This document shows positions 1 to 9,358 of a stretch of DNA of 64,000 nucleotides, piece by piece (position 1 is the stretch's first letter; every line of letters begins with the position of its first letter). Below the pieces are notes generated by a model. The model searched no databases. It saw only the letters and a list, made by a program, of their open reading frames with translations, and was not told the DNA's origin. The DNA comes from Paenibacillus beijingensis. GTDB taxonomy: Bacteria; Bacillota; Bacilli; Paenibacillales; Paenibacillaceae. Where the stretch lies: NCBI RefSeq assembly GCF_000961095.1, contig NZ_CP011058.1, positions 2,817,501 through 2,881,500 on the forward strand, in the 5' to 3' direction. The position numbers and the translations under genes are program-made.

Positions 1-1470
<1,470 letters not shown>

Positions 1471-1581
1471 ATTGGTTTTCCAAGTGAGGAAAACCGCAAG
1501 GCATATGAATCAGCTAAGGAAGCACAAGCAATCTTTCGCATCCGGTTTTCAAGGTGTAAACCTTGAGTATTACACTCCTAT

Positions 1582-1657
1582 TCCCTGATAGCTCAGTTGG
1601 TAGAGCACTCGACTGTTAATCGAGTTGTCACAGGTTCGAGTCCTGTTCGGGGAGCCA
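1582..1657 (+). tRNA. tRNA-Asn (GTT)
   Basis: The cloverleaf has a TCCCTGA/TCGGGGA acceptor stem, the anticodon loop CTGTTAA with anticodon GTT, a GGTTCGAGTCC T arm and an encoded CCA. It is the first tRNA after the 23S gene. Confidence 0.96.
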
Positions 1658-1660
1658 TTT

Positions 1661-1736
1661 GCTCTCATAGCTCAGTAGGTAGAGTGCATCCATGGTAAGG
1701 ATGAGGTCACCGGTTCGATCCCGGTTGAGAGCTCCA
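1661..1736 (+). tRNA. tRNA-Thr (GGT)
   Basis: Acceptor stem GCTCTCA/TGAGAGC. The anticodon stem CATCC/GGATG encloses the loop ATGGTAA, giving anticodon GGT. CCA is encoded. It starts three bases after tRNA-Asn. Confidence 0.95.
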
Positions 1737-1753
1737 TTTTATTTTTGAAATAT

Positions 1754-1828
1754 GGCCCGTTGGTCAAGGGGTTAAGACACCTCCCTTTCACGGAGGTAAC
1801 AGGGGTTCGAATCCCCTACGGGTCACCA
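1754..1828 (+). tRNA. tRNA-Glu (TTC)
   Basis: Acceptor stem GGCCCGT/ACGGGTC with one G-U pair. The anticodon loop CTTTCAC gives anticodon TTC. CCA is encoded. Confidence 0.96.
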
Positions 1829-1885
1829 TTCCCTCAATTTTTTTCATCATTTACATAAGGAATAGGTTGCAGGGAACAATATTAT

Positions 1886-1961
1886 GGACGCTTAGCTCAG
1901 CTGGGAGAGCATCTGCCTTACAAGCAGAGGGTCGGCGGTTCGATCCCGTCAGCGTCCACCA
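1886..1961 (+). tRNA. tRNA-Val (TAC)
   Basis: Acceptor stem GGACGCT/AGCGTCC. The anticodon loop CTTACAA gives anticodon TAC. CCA is encoded. Confidence 0.96.
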
Positions 1962-1973
1962 TCATTGAATTGT

Positions 1974-2048
1974 TGGGGATTAGCCAAGCGGTAAGGCAAC
2001 GGACTTTGACTCCGTCATGCCTAGGTTCGAATCCTAGATCCCCAGCCA
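1974..2048 (+). tRNA. tRNA-Gln (TTG)
   Basis: Acceptor stem TGGGGAT/ATCCCCA. The anticodon loop CTTTGAC gives anticodon TTG. CCA is encoded. Confidence 0.96.
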
Positions 2049-2055
2049 TTTACAT

Positions 2056-2131
2056 GAGCCATTAGCTCAGTTGGTAGAGCACCTGACTTTTAATCAGGGT
2101 GTCGAAGGTTCGAGTCCTTCATGGCTCACCA
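2056..2131 (+). tRNA. tRNA-Lys (TTT)
   Basis: Acceptor stem GAGCCAT/ATGGCTC. The anticodon loop CTTTTAA gives anticodon TTT. CCA is encoded. Confidence 0.96.
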
Positions 2132-2159
2132 TTTTGTTCACTAAAGGACAAACCTATGC

Positions 2160-2239
2160 GCGCGTATGGCGGAATTGGCAGACGCACCAGACTTAGGATC
2201 TGGCGGGAGACCGTGGGGGTTCAAGTCCCTCTACGCGCA
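2160..2239 (+). tRNA. tRNA-Leu (TAG)
   Basis: A class II tRNA with a long variable arm. Acceptor stem GCGCGTA/TACGCGC; the anticodon stem CCAGA/TCTGG encloses the loop CTTAGGA, giving anticodon TAG. Unlike its neighbours it has no encoded CCA, because the discriminator A is followed by TTC. It is the last tRNA of the first cluster. Confidence 0.94.
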
Positions 2240-2253
2240 TTCAATCGTGCTAA

Positions 2254-2277
2254 CCTTGAGGAATCAAGGCTTTTTTT
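2254..2277 (+). terminator. Rho-independent terminator after first tRNA cluster
   Basis: A hairpin CCTTGA / TCAAGG with the loop GGAA is followed by a run of seven T. It lies 15 bases after tRNA-Leu and probably ends the rRNA-tRNA transcript. Confidence 0.8.
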
Positions 2278-3162
2278 GTTTTTAAGGCTCCTTTTCCTTT
2301 CGGTTAATGTCTCCTTGCTAACGGTATTGCTAACATGCTCCAATTTAACCATCCAGTTTAAACTCAAGACACATTGAGCGCGCTAGTTCCCCAATGCTCA
2401 CTCCATTCATGATGTTCTCCGTCAAAAGAAATCGAATCGAGTACACTCGGACAATAACAGAGAATGACTGTTCATTTTTTGTGACGGTATATGTCCTCTG
2501 ACGTTATACGTCCAGAGACAGTTCAGACGGCCTCTAATCCGCCTTGTTGAGAAGATAAGGGTTATTTAGAGCCCTAATGTGCCCGAAGAACATAGGTGGC
2601 TTAACGCGTATAAGGGGCCTGTTCCTTGGCTTATACGACCGGAGATAATGCCTAGTAGAACGATCCTGAAAAGCCAAAAGCCGTATCATAACGGGTTGTT
2701 CTTGGCTGCTAACGGAAGCAGTGGACGTTATTCAGCTCATGTTGTTCGATTTGAAAATCTAACGGAAGTATCGGACCTTATTTCTGTTTTTCTGTCTGAA
2801 AATATACCATTTTAAAGTGATTAAGAGCTGTCAGTTCCGTTAGATATCCAAACGGGCTCATAAATGCAAAATAAGAGCACTCAGTTCCGTTAGATCATTA
2901 AATGGTAACGGTATTTTCGGAGAGATCTGACTAGTGTTAATCCTGTCTCTGGCTTGGCAAGTGAAGCGGGAAATCACTAATTGAAGGAGCTGCATACCTT
3001 GTAAGTACGCCACGCTGCGCTTCTTTCCCGTGTCGATCAACACGTTTACAACCGGACGTAAAAAAAGTTTTAAGTTTTTTAATAAAAAAGCTTGCATTGT
3101 GGGCGAATAGCTGATATATTATTACTTGTCGCGCTGAACAAAACCTTGGTGCGAAACAATAT
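2278..3162. repeat. Non-coding interval with ATCTAACGGAA repeats between tRNA clusters
   Basis: No gene can be supported in these 0.9 kb. An open frame at 2579-2815 (78 codons) has no ribosome binding site and no recognisable product. The interval holds copies of an ATCTAACGGAA-like motif: forward near 2756, and in reverse (TCAGTTCCGTTAGAT) near 2830 and 2881, with weaker CTAACGG copies near 2318 and 2706. There is also an interrupted palindrome near 2491-2518 with arms TCTGACGT and ACGTCCAGA around TAT. It looks like an insertion of dispersed repeat DNA into a tRNA cluster. Confidence 0.5.
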
Positions 3163-3237
3163 GCGGAAGTGGCTCAGCGGTAGAGCATCGCCTTGCCAAG
3201 GCGAGGGTCGCGGGTTCGATTCCCGTCTTCCGCTCCA
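3163..3237 (+). tRNA. tRNA-Gly (GCC)
   Basis: Acceptor stem GCGGAAG/CTTCCGC. The anticodon loop TTGCCAA gives anticodon GCC. CCA is encoded. It is the first tRNA of the second cluster. Confidence 0.96.
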
Positions 3238-3240
3238 TAT

Positions 3241-3317
3241 GTGCCCGTAGCTCAGCTGGATAGAGCGTTTGACTACGAATCAAAAGGCCGGGAGTTCGAA
3301 TCTCTCCGGGCACGCCA
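3241..3317 (+). tRNA. tRNA-Arg (ACG)
   Basis: Acceptor stem GTGCCCG/CGGGCAC. The anticodon loop CTACGAA gives anticodon ACG, whose first base is normally edited to inosine. CCA is encoded. Confidence 0.96.
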
Positions 3318-3335
3318 TTTAAACAATAAACACTT

Positions 3336-3412
3336 CGGGACGTAGCTCAGCTTGGTAGAGCACCTGGTTTGGGACCAGGGGGTCGCATGTTCAAATCGTG
3401 TCGTCCCGACCA
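3336..3412 (+). tRNA. tRNA-Pro (TGG)
   Basis: Acceptor stem CGGGACG/CGTCCCG. The anticodon loop TTTGGGA gives anticodon TGG. CCA is encoded. Confidence 0.96.
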
Positions 3413-3422
3413 TATTTAAATT

Positions 3423-3496
3423 GCGGGTGTAGTTCAATGGTAGAACTCCAGCCTTCCAAGCTGGTAGCGTGGGTTCGATTCCCATCACCCGCTCCA
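3423..3496 (+). tRNA. tRNA-Gly (TCC)
   Basis: Acceptor stem GCGGGTG/CACCCGC. The anticodon loop CTTCCAA gives anticodon TCC. CCA is encoded. It is the last tRNA of the second cluster. Confidence 0.96.
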
Positions 3497-3511
3497 TAAC
3501 ATTACGTATCC

Positions 3512-3546
3512 AAGCTCTTCGCTTCTTGCAGCGGAGAGCTTTTTTG
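3512..3546 (+). terminator. Rho-independent terminator after second tRNA cluster
   Basis: The arms AAGCTCTTCGCT and AGCGGAGAGCTT pair around TCTTGC and run into six T, 15 bases after tRNA-Gly (TCC). Confidence 0.88.
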
Positions 3547-4023
3547 CACATTAACAGCGAGGAATGTAAACAGCCCGCTTTTGCAATGTATCGCATTTTA
3601 ATTGGAAGGAAATTTTCCCGCACCGGATGAAACATATCTTTCGCCCTCCAAGCAAATGCTTAGAAGGACGGTATTATCGGTTTATTATTGTTGTACAGGA
3701 GACATTTTCCGGTGCTGCACAACGTGACATTATTCCGTAAGGTCTTCAACATGTTTCAATTTTGTAGTATGATGGTGAAAGTGAGGAAATACACTGCGGG
3801 GGCGCGTATTTTGATACAGCAGCGGTTTAAAGGATCAAAGTATAGTTGAGTCTTGAACTGGACTGCGACCGTTATTGGCGCAGATCGCGATTGCCGGCTG
3901 GCTTTGCCGAGCCGAGCGCAGCGGGTTTTGCGACGGCGAAACCGGGCGTATGCTTAACAACGGGTATTGCTTAAGGCAAATCAGAGAACTTGCTTACGAA
4001 ACGGCTTTGCCTTCGGTAAACCT
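3547..4023. other. Leader region of ppc, no gene seen
   Basis: About 480 bases without a supportable gene. A 66-codon open frame at 3875-4075 overlaps the ppc start, has no ribosome binding site and resembles nothing known. The stretch presumably holds the ppc promoter, but no clear pair of promoter boxes and no known riboswitch could be identified. Confidence 0.4.
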
Positions 4024-4037
4024 AAAGGAGGATCAGT

Positions 4038-6842
4038 ATGTCGGAACAGGCTGTAACGACCCAGACAACAAATAGGCCGCATTCGAACAACTTACTGCGT
4101 CGGGATGTACGGTTTCTGGGAAACATTTTAGGAGAAGTTCTTGTTCATCAGGGAGGGCGCGAGCTGCTCGATGTGGTGGAGAAAATCCGCGAAACGAGCA
4201 AAGCGCTCCGTGCGGAATTCATTCCCGAGCTTTTCGAAGAATTCAAAAGCACGATTACGTCGCTTAATCCCGAAATTCGCCATCAAGTGATTCGCGCTTT
4301 TGCGATCTATTTTCAGCTGGTCAATATTGCCGAACAAAATCACCGTGTTCGCCGCAAGCGCGATTATGAGCGTTCGGTTGGCGAAACGGTGCAGCCGGGC
4401 TCGATCGAAGACGCGGTCCAAACGCTTAAAGAGCGCGGGATTGCCGTCGGAGAGGTCAACTCGATGCTGGAGGGCATTTCGCTCGAGCTTGTCATGACCG
4501 CTCATCCAACGGAAGCGACACGCCGCGTCGTTCAAGATATTCACCAGCGGATCGCAACCAATCTGATGGAACTGGACAATCCGATGCTGAGCTACCGTGA
4601 GCGGGAGAAGCAGCGGGAGAAGCTGCTGAACGATGTGCTCATTTTGTGGCAGACCGACGAGCTGCGCAATCGCAAGCCTACCGTTATCGACGAAGTGCGC
4701 AACGGCTTATTTTACTTCGATGAGACGCTGTTTGAAACGCTGCCGAATGTTTATGAGGAGCTGGAGCGTTGTCTTAGCAAATACTACCCGGGAGAACAAT
4801 GGCACGTTCCGGCTTACCTGCGCTTCGGTTCATGGATCGGCGGCGACCGCGACGGCAACCCTTCCGTAACGGCCAAAGTGACTTGGGAGACGCTAAAACT
4901 GCACCGGCAGCTGGCCATTCGCAAGTATGAAGAGATTTTGAAGGATTGGATGGGGCTGCTGAGCTTCAGCACGAACATCGTCAGCGTGCCGGACGAGCTG
5001 CTGGAATCCATCAGCGCCGATCAGAGCGAAGTGGAGCTTAAAGGCATCGACATTTGGCGCAACTCCAAAGAGCCTTATAAAGTCAAGCTTTGCTACATGC
5101 TGGAGAAGCTCGCCAACACGCGCGACGGGTCGCTTAAAGGAACGCGCAAGCGTTACAACAGTCCTGCCGAGCTGAAGGAGGATCTGCTGCTGATCGACCG
5201 CAGCCTGCGGGCCCATTATGCCGATTACACGGCGGATTCGGTTGTGCAGAAGCTGATCCGTCAAGTCGAGCTGTTCGGCTTCCATATGGCCGCGCTGGAC
5301 ATTCGTCAGCACAGCAAAGAGCATGAGAACGCCATGGCGGAAGTTTTGGCGAAAAATAACATTGAGAGCGACTTCTCGGCCCTTTCGGAAGATGAGAAAA
5401 TCGCACTGTTGGAACGTTTGCTCGCCGATCCCGGCAAGCTCACCTCGGACGATGCCGAATACTCCGAATCGACACGCGAATGTCTGGATGTGTTTCGTAC
5501 GGTTTACGAGGCTCAGCAGGAATTCGGGACCGGCTGTATTACGAGTTATCTGATCAGTATGGCACGCGGCGCCAGCGATATGCTCATGGTGATGGTGTTT
5601 GCCAAAGAGTTCGGCCTGTTTCGTCAGGAAGAGGACGGTTCCGTCATCTGTTCGCTGCAGTCGGTGCCGCTTTTTGAAACGATTGACGATCTGCACGCGG
5701 CGCCGGGCATTATGAAACGGCTCTTTGACCTCCCCCTGTACCGCAAAGCGGTGGAAGCCAGAGGGGAAATGCACGAAATTATGCTTGGCTATTCGGACAG
5801 CAACAAAGACGGCGGCGTTGTTACTGCCAACTGGGAGCTGAAGCTGGCGCTTAACGAAATAACGGCTGCCGCAGCCGAGTACGGCGTGAAGCTGAAATTT
5901 TTCCATGGGCGGGGCGGAGCGCTCGGCCGCGGCGGAATGCCGCTGAACCGCAGCATTTTGGCGCAGCCGCCGCACACGATCGGCGCCGGTATCAAAATTA
6001 CCGAGCAGGGCGAGGTGCTCTCTTCGCGGTATTCGATGCAGGGCATCGCCTACCGCAGCCTGGAGCAGGCGACATGGGCGCTTATTACGGCAGCCCGCCT
6101 GGTCAAATATCCGGAGCAGGAGACGGATCAGGAATCGGAATGGAACGAAATTGCCCGCAGCATGTCCGAGACGGCTCAGACGAAGTATCAGGACCTTATT
6201 TTCCGCGATCCGGATTTCATGACGTTCTTCAAGGAATCGACGCCGCTGTCGGAAGTAGGCGAGCTGAACATCGGCTCCCGGCCGTCCAAGCGCAAGAACA
6301 GCGACCGCTTTGAAGATTTGCGGGCGATCCCATGGGTATTTGCCTGGACGCAAAGCCGCTATCTTCTGCCGGCATGGTATGCGGCCGGAACCGCATTTGA
6401 GCAGTTTGTGCAGAATGATCCTGCCAAGCTGGATAAGCTGCGGGAAATGTATAAAGGCTTCCCGTTCTTCCGTCAGCTGGTGGACAATTTGCAGATGGCA
6501 CTCGCAAAAGCGGATTTGAACATTGCCCAGCAGTATGCCGGAATGATCAGCGACGCCGAGGTGCGCGACCGCATCTTTAATCAGGTGAAGGAAGAGCACG
6601 CGCTCACGTTAAAGTTCATTCTCGACATTACGGGGCAGCAGGATATTCTGGATAACGTACCGGTTATTCAGGAGTCGATCCGCCTGCGCAATCCTTATGT
6701 GGACCCGCTCAGCTACATGCAGGTGGAGCTGCTGACGGAGCTGCGCAAGCTGCGGGAGCAGGAAGGCGACGATACGGAGCTGCTGCGTGAAGTGCTTTTG
6801 ACGATTAACGGCATTGCAGCAGGCCTTCGCAATACGGGCTGA
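4038..6842 (+). CDS. ppc: Phosphoenolpyruvate carboxylase
   Basis: This enzyme carboxylates phosphoenolpyruvate with bicarbonate to oxaloacetate, replenishing the TCA cycle in the cytoplasm. The 934 residues fit the bacterial family. The catalytic-histidine motif VMTAHPTEATRR is at about 152-163 (H156), GYSDSNKDGG is near 584, the glycine-rich FHGRGGALGRGG loop is near 621, and the canonical C-terminus RNTG is present. The start is fixed by AAAGGAGG seven bases upstream. The gene stands alone, with a long leader before it and a strong terminator behind it. A 568-codon frame on the opposite strand is a codon-bias shadow. Confidence 0.98.
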   Translation: MSEQAVTTQTTNRPHSNNLLRRDVRFLGNILGEVLVHQGGRELLDVVEKIRETSKALRAEFIPELFEEFKSTITSLNPEIRHQVIRAFAIYFQLVNIAEQNHRVRRKRDYERSVGETVQPGSIEDAVQTLKERGIAVGEVNSMLEGISLELVMTAHPTEATRRVVQDIHQRIATNLMELDNPMLSYREREKQREKLLNDVLILWQTDELRNRKPTVIDEVRNGLFYFDETLFETLPNVYEELERCLSKYYPGEQWHVPAYLRFGSWIGGDRDGNPSVTAKVTWETLKLHRQLAIRKYEEILKDWMGLLSFSTNIVSVPDELLESISADQSEVELKGIDIWRNSKEPYKVKLCYMLEKLANTRDGSLKGTRKRYNSPAELKEDLLLIDRSLRAHYADYTADSVVQKLIRQVELFGFHMAALDIRQHSKEHENAMAEVLAKNNIESDFSALSEDEKIALLERLLADPGKLTSDDAEYSESTRECLDVFRTVYEAQQEFGTGCITSYLISMARGASDMLMVMVFAKEFGLFRQEEDGSVICSLQSVPLFETIDDLHAAPGIMKRLFDLPLYRKAVEARGEMHEIMLGYSDSNKDGGVVTANWELKLALNEITAAAAEYGVKLKFFHGRGGALGRGGMPLNRSILAQPPHTIGAGIKITEQGEVLSSRYSMQGIAYRSLEQATWALITAARLVKYPEQETDQESEWNEIARSMSETAQTKYQDLIFRDPDFMTFFKESTPLSEVGELNIGSRPSKRKNSDRFEDLRAIPWVFAWTQSRYLLPAWYAAGTAFEQFVQNDPAKLDKLREMYKGFPFFRQLVDNLQMALAKADLNIAQQYAGMISDAEVRDRIFNQVKEEHALTLKFILDITGQQDILDNVPVIQESIRLRNPYVDPLSYMQVELLTELRKLREQEGDDTELLREVLLTINGIAAGLRNTG

Positions 6843-6895
6843 TGCCAGGGGAGCAGCTCTTGTTAACGAAGCGTTCCCGATATATGTAACGGAGC

Positions 6896-6940
6896 CGGAC
6901 AGTGCATACGCCGACGGGGCGTCTGCACTGTCCGTTTTTT
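6896..6940 (+). terminator. Terminator after ppc
   Basis: A long hairpin with arms CGGACAGTGCA and TGCACTGTCCG is followed by six T, about 50 bases after the ppc stop codon. Confidence 0.9.
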
Positions 6941-6987
6941 GTAAAAAAAAGTATAAAGGTTCACGCTTTTCGAAAGGAGATGCGTAA

Positions 6988-7902
6988 GTGAAGCGCTCGT
7001 CTTCATACTGGTTGTCGGTTGTGCTTGTGCTGATCGGTGCTTCCAGCTTCGGGGTTATGTCTCCGGTGATCAAGCAGGTTTACGACCGCGGCTTCTCATT
7101 TGAGCAAGTGACGGTTCATCAGGTCGGAGCGGCAATGGTTCTGCTGTGGCTGCTGGTGCTCTGTTTTCCGAAGCAGCGGCGCAACCCGCTGCGCGGTTCG
7201 TGGCTGATGCTGGCGCTGACCGGAATCGCGGGGCTTGCTCTCTCCACCATCTTATTTAATAAGGCGCTGCAAAAACTGGATGCTTCGCTGGCAACCGTCT
7301 TGCTTTTTCAGTTCACGTGGATTACCATTTTGCTAGATAGTTTGCGGAATCGGAAAGTACCGGCAAGGAACCGGCTCTTGGCGGTCGTCATCGTCCTGAT
7401 CGGTACGGTGCTGGCAGTGGGCCTCCTGGAAGGGCGGCTCGAGCACAATGATCCGGCCGGCATCGGATACGGATTGGCTGCCGCGGTTACATACAGCCTC
7501 TTTCTATCGCTGACAGGAAGCGTGAAGTCCAGTCTCGGCGTGCTGATGGACTCGGCGGTTATGCTGACGGGCGGATTTGTGTTTGTCATGCTGCTGATGG
7601 GAAGTGAGGCGTGGGCCGGAGAACGGGAGCCTTCCCTGCTGCTGTGGGCGCTGCTGCTAGCGCTGCTTGGACAGGTCGCCCCTGCCGTGCTGTTCAATGC
7701 CGGCATCCCGCGCATCGGCAGCAGCCTGGCGGCGCTGCTCGGTTCGGTTGAGCTGCCGGTCGCGTCCGCTGCGGCCTGGCTCATCGGAGGGGAAACGTCC
7801 AGCATCGTGCAGATCGCTGGCGTTATCCTTATCCTTGCGGGGATTGTACTGGCGCAGAGAACGGGCAATACGAACGATAAACCGGCAAGTCTGGAGGAAT
7901 GA
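6988..7902 (+). CDS. EamA/DMT-family transporter
   Basis: A ten-helix membrane protein of 304 residues from the drug/metabolite transporter superfamily, with two EamA repeats of about 140 residues each. Hydrophobic segments run almost throughout, starting near residue 8 with SYWLSVVLVLIGASSFGVMS. Members export or import small metabolites, and the substrate cannot be read from the sequence. The start is GTG, preceded by GAAAGGAG nine bases upstream. The stop codon overlaps or closely precedes the following sigma factor gene, so the two are probably cotranscribed, although a functional link is not evident. Confidence 0.9.
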   Translation: MKRSSSYWLSVVLVLIGASSFGVMSPVIKQVYDRGFSFEQVTVHQVGAAMVLLWLLVLCFPKQRRNPLRGSWLMLALTGIAGLALSTILFNKALQKLDASLATVLLFQFTWITILLDSLRNRKVPARNRLLAVVIVLIGTVLAVGLLEGRLEHNDPAGIGYGLAAAVTYSLFLSLTGSVKSSLGVLMDSAVMLTGGFVFVMLLMGSEAWAGEREPSLLLWALLLALLGQVAPAVLFNAGIPRIGSSLAALLGSVELPVASAAAWLIGGETSSIVQIAGVILILAGIVLAQRTGNTNDKPASLEE

Positions 7903-7904
7903 CG

Positions 7905-8471
7905 TTGAAATCATTGGAAGCAAACCTACTGCGGATGTCGCTTAAAGGCGATCAGCGGGCGTTTGCGGAGCTTGTAGGCATGTACCAGGATAAACTGTAC
8001 CATATGGCTTACCGGATGCTGTATAACCGCCAGGAAGCGGAAGATGTCGTCCAGGAAACATTCCTGCGCGTCTATAAAAATATGGAGCGTTACGACGAAA
8101 GCCAAAAATTTTCGACATGGATTTACCGGATTGCCACCAATCTGTCCATTGATCGGCTGCGCAAGCGCAAGCCGAGCTATTCGCTGGATGCCGAATCAAA
8201 CGACCATGAAGGGCTGGACGGTTATTCGATGATTCCAAGCGATGACCGGACGCCGGAGAGCGAGCTTGTGCTGTCCGAAACGCAGCGGACGATCCACCAG
8301 GCGATTGAGACGCTTCCTCCGAAGTACAAGTCGGTCATGGTTCTCCGTTATTTGCAGGATATGTCGCTGCAGGAGATCGGAGAAGTGCTCGATATGCCCG
8401 TTACGACCGTGAAGACGCGCGTTCACCGGGGCCGGGAGTTTTTGCGCAAGCGGCTGGAGCACAAGCTGTAG
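7905..8471 (+). CDS. sigW: ECF RNA polymerase sigma factor, SigW type
   Basis: An extracytoplasmic-function sigma factor that directs RNA polymerase to stress promoters, in Bacillus mainly cell-envelope and antimicrobial stress. Region 2 spans about residues 20-90 (FAELVGMYQDKLYHMAYRML, then QEAEDVVQETFLRVYKN and FSTWIYRIATNLSIDRLRKR). Region 4 is about 130-185 (LPPKYKSVMVLRYLQDMSLQ and PVTTVKTRVHRGRE). The preferred start is TTG at 7905, because GGAGG lies seven bases before it; the ATG at 7899 is only one base from that GGAGG. The anti-sigma gene follows, as in Bacillus sigW-rsiW. The SigW assignment rests on context and motif similarity. Confidence 0.9.
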   Translation: MKSLEANLLRMSLKGDQRAFAELVGMYQDKLYHMAYRMLYNRQEAEDVVQETFLRVYKNMERYDESQKFSTWIYRIATNLSIDRLRKRKPSYSLDAESNDHEGLDGYSMIPSDDRTPESELVLSETQRTIHQAIETLPPKYKSVMVLRYLQDMSLQEIGEVLDMPVTTVKTRVHRGREFLRKRLEHKL

Positions 8472-8509
8472 AAGCGGACTAAAGCCCGGATAACCATTTT
8501 TGAAAAAAA

Positions 8510-8535
8510 TGAAACATCGTCAGCGTAAATACGTA
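8510..8535 (+). promoter_or_regulatory. ECF (SigW-type) promoter upstream of anti-sigma gene
   Basis: TGAAAC at 8510-8515, 16 bases, then CGTA at 8532-8535. This matches the TGAAAC-N16-CGTA consensus known for Bacillus SigW promoters. It lies in the gap after the sigma gene and before the anti-sigma gene, so it would drive the anti-sigma gene, and perhaps cdaA beyond it, without the sigma gene. Confidence 0.65.
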
Positions 8536-8587
8536 TCGTATAACATGAGCATGATGTGCGAGCATTTTGAAGAAAGGACTGGCTGCC

Positions 8588-9214
8588 ATGAATTGCAACG
8601 TCGCCATCGTATGGATTCGCGATTATATGGACGGGGAACTGCCGCGGAAAGACATTTTGACGCTGAAATCCCATCTGCTATCCTGTCCGGCCTGCCGCTC
8701 CCGTTTCGAGCAATTGGAACGGACGGAAGCGCTTCTGTTCACGGCCATGAAAGAAGAGCCTTACGCGACCGATCAAGCCGCCTCCGAGGCGCTGAACCGG
8801 CGCATTATGGAATCTCTTCCGAAGCCGAAACGGCAGCGGACCTGGACCCGGTGGGTCAGGCGGCACCCGGCGGCAGCGGCAGCGGCTGTATTCGTTCTCG
8901 TGATGCTGGCAAGCTTCACCTCCTCCTGGGACAAAAGCTCCGAGCTGATCGTAAGGGGAAGCGATCTGCAGCAGGTTGTCATTAACGGCGATACGGTTAC
9001 GGTTCCCGAGGGCGTAAGCGTAAACGGCGATTTAACGATAGAGAACGGAACGGCGGATGTTCGAGGAGATGTGAACGGCAACGTCACCGTCATCGACGGC
9101 TCGCTGTATACCGCTTCAACGGCGCATATTGCCGGACAGACGAAAGAAATTGACCGGGCGCTGGACTGGTTTTGGTATAAAGTGACCCAGACGTTCAGCG
9201 GTTTAACGAATTGA
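8588..9214 (+). CDS. rsiW: Anti-sigma factor with zinc-finger domain (RsiW type)
   Basis: A membrane-anchored anti-sigma factor that holds the adjacent sigma factor inactive until it is cleaved under stress. The N-terminal zinc-binding anti-sigma domain carries SHLLSCPACRSRF (H-x3-C-x2-C). One membrane span follows (about 98-120, alanine-rich then VFVLVMLASF). The extracytoplasmic part contains short repeats of the form VNGDLTIENG and VNGNVTVIDG, resembling polymer-forming bactofilin-like turns. The start is ATG 8588 with AAAGGA about 10 bases upstream; the in-frame TTG 21 bases earlier is less likely. A SigW-type promoter lies just upstream and a terminator just downstream. Confidence 0.86.
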   Translation: MNCNVAIVWIRDYMDGELPRKDILTLKSHLLSCPACRSRFEQLERTEALLFTAMKEEPYATDQAASEALNRRIMESLPKPKRQRTWTRWVRRHPAAAAAAVFVLVMLASFTSSWDKSSELIVRGSDLQQVVINGDTVTVPEGVSVNGDLTIENGTADVRGDVNGNVTVIDGSLYTASTAHIAGQTKEIDRALDWFWYKVTQTFSGLTN

Positions 9215-9222
9215 ATGCCCCT

Positions 9223-9250
9223 CTCCCTCCCGGGGGAGTTTTTTTTTGAA
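9223..9250 (+). terminator. Terminator after anti-sigma gene
   Basis: The arms CTCCC and GGGAG in a C/G-rich hairpin are followed by eight T, directly after the anti-sigma stop codon. Confidence 0.75.
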
Positions 9251-9358
9251 AAAAAAAGGATTCTGAAAGGTCATTCTAGAAAAGAATAAGGTTGATAAAA
9301 TGCAGGTAGGGGTACTTCAATTGTGATTTCCGCATCACCGGAAGCTGGGGGTTGGCAC

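Noticed and set aside
2579..2815. 78-codon open frame in the repeat interval
   Set aside because: No ribosome binding site, no recognisable protein and overlap with the dispersed repeats.
3122..3635. Open frames across the second tRNA cluster
   Set aside because: They run through tRNA genes on the opposite strand and are shadows.
4893..6599. 568-codon open frame on the minus strand inside ppc
   Set aside because: It is antisense to a clear PEP carboxylase gene, has no family resemblance and reflects codon bias. The same holds for the 436-codon frame antisense to glmM (11748-13058).
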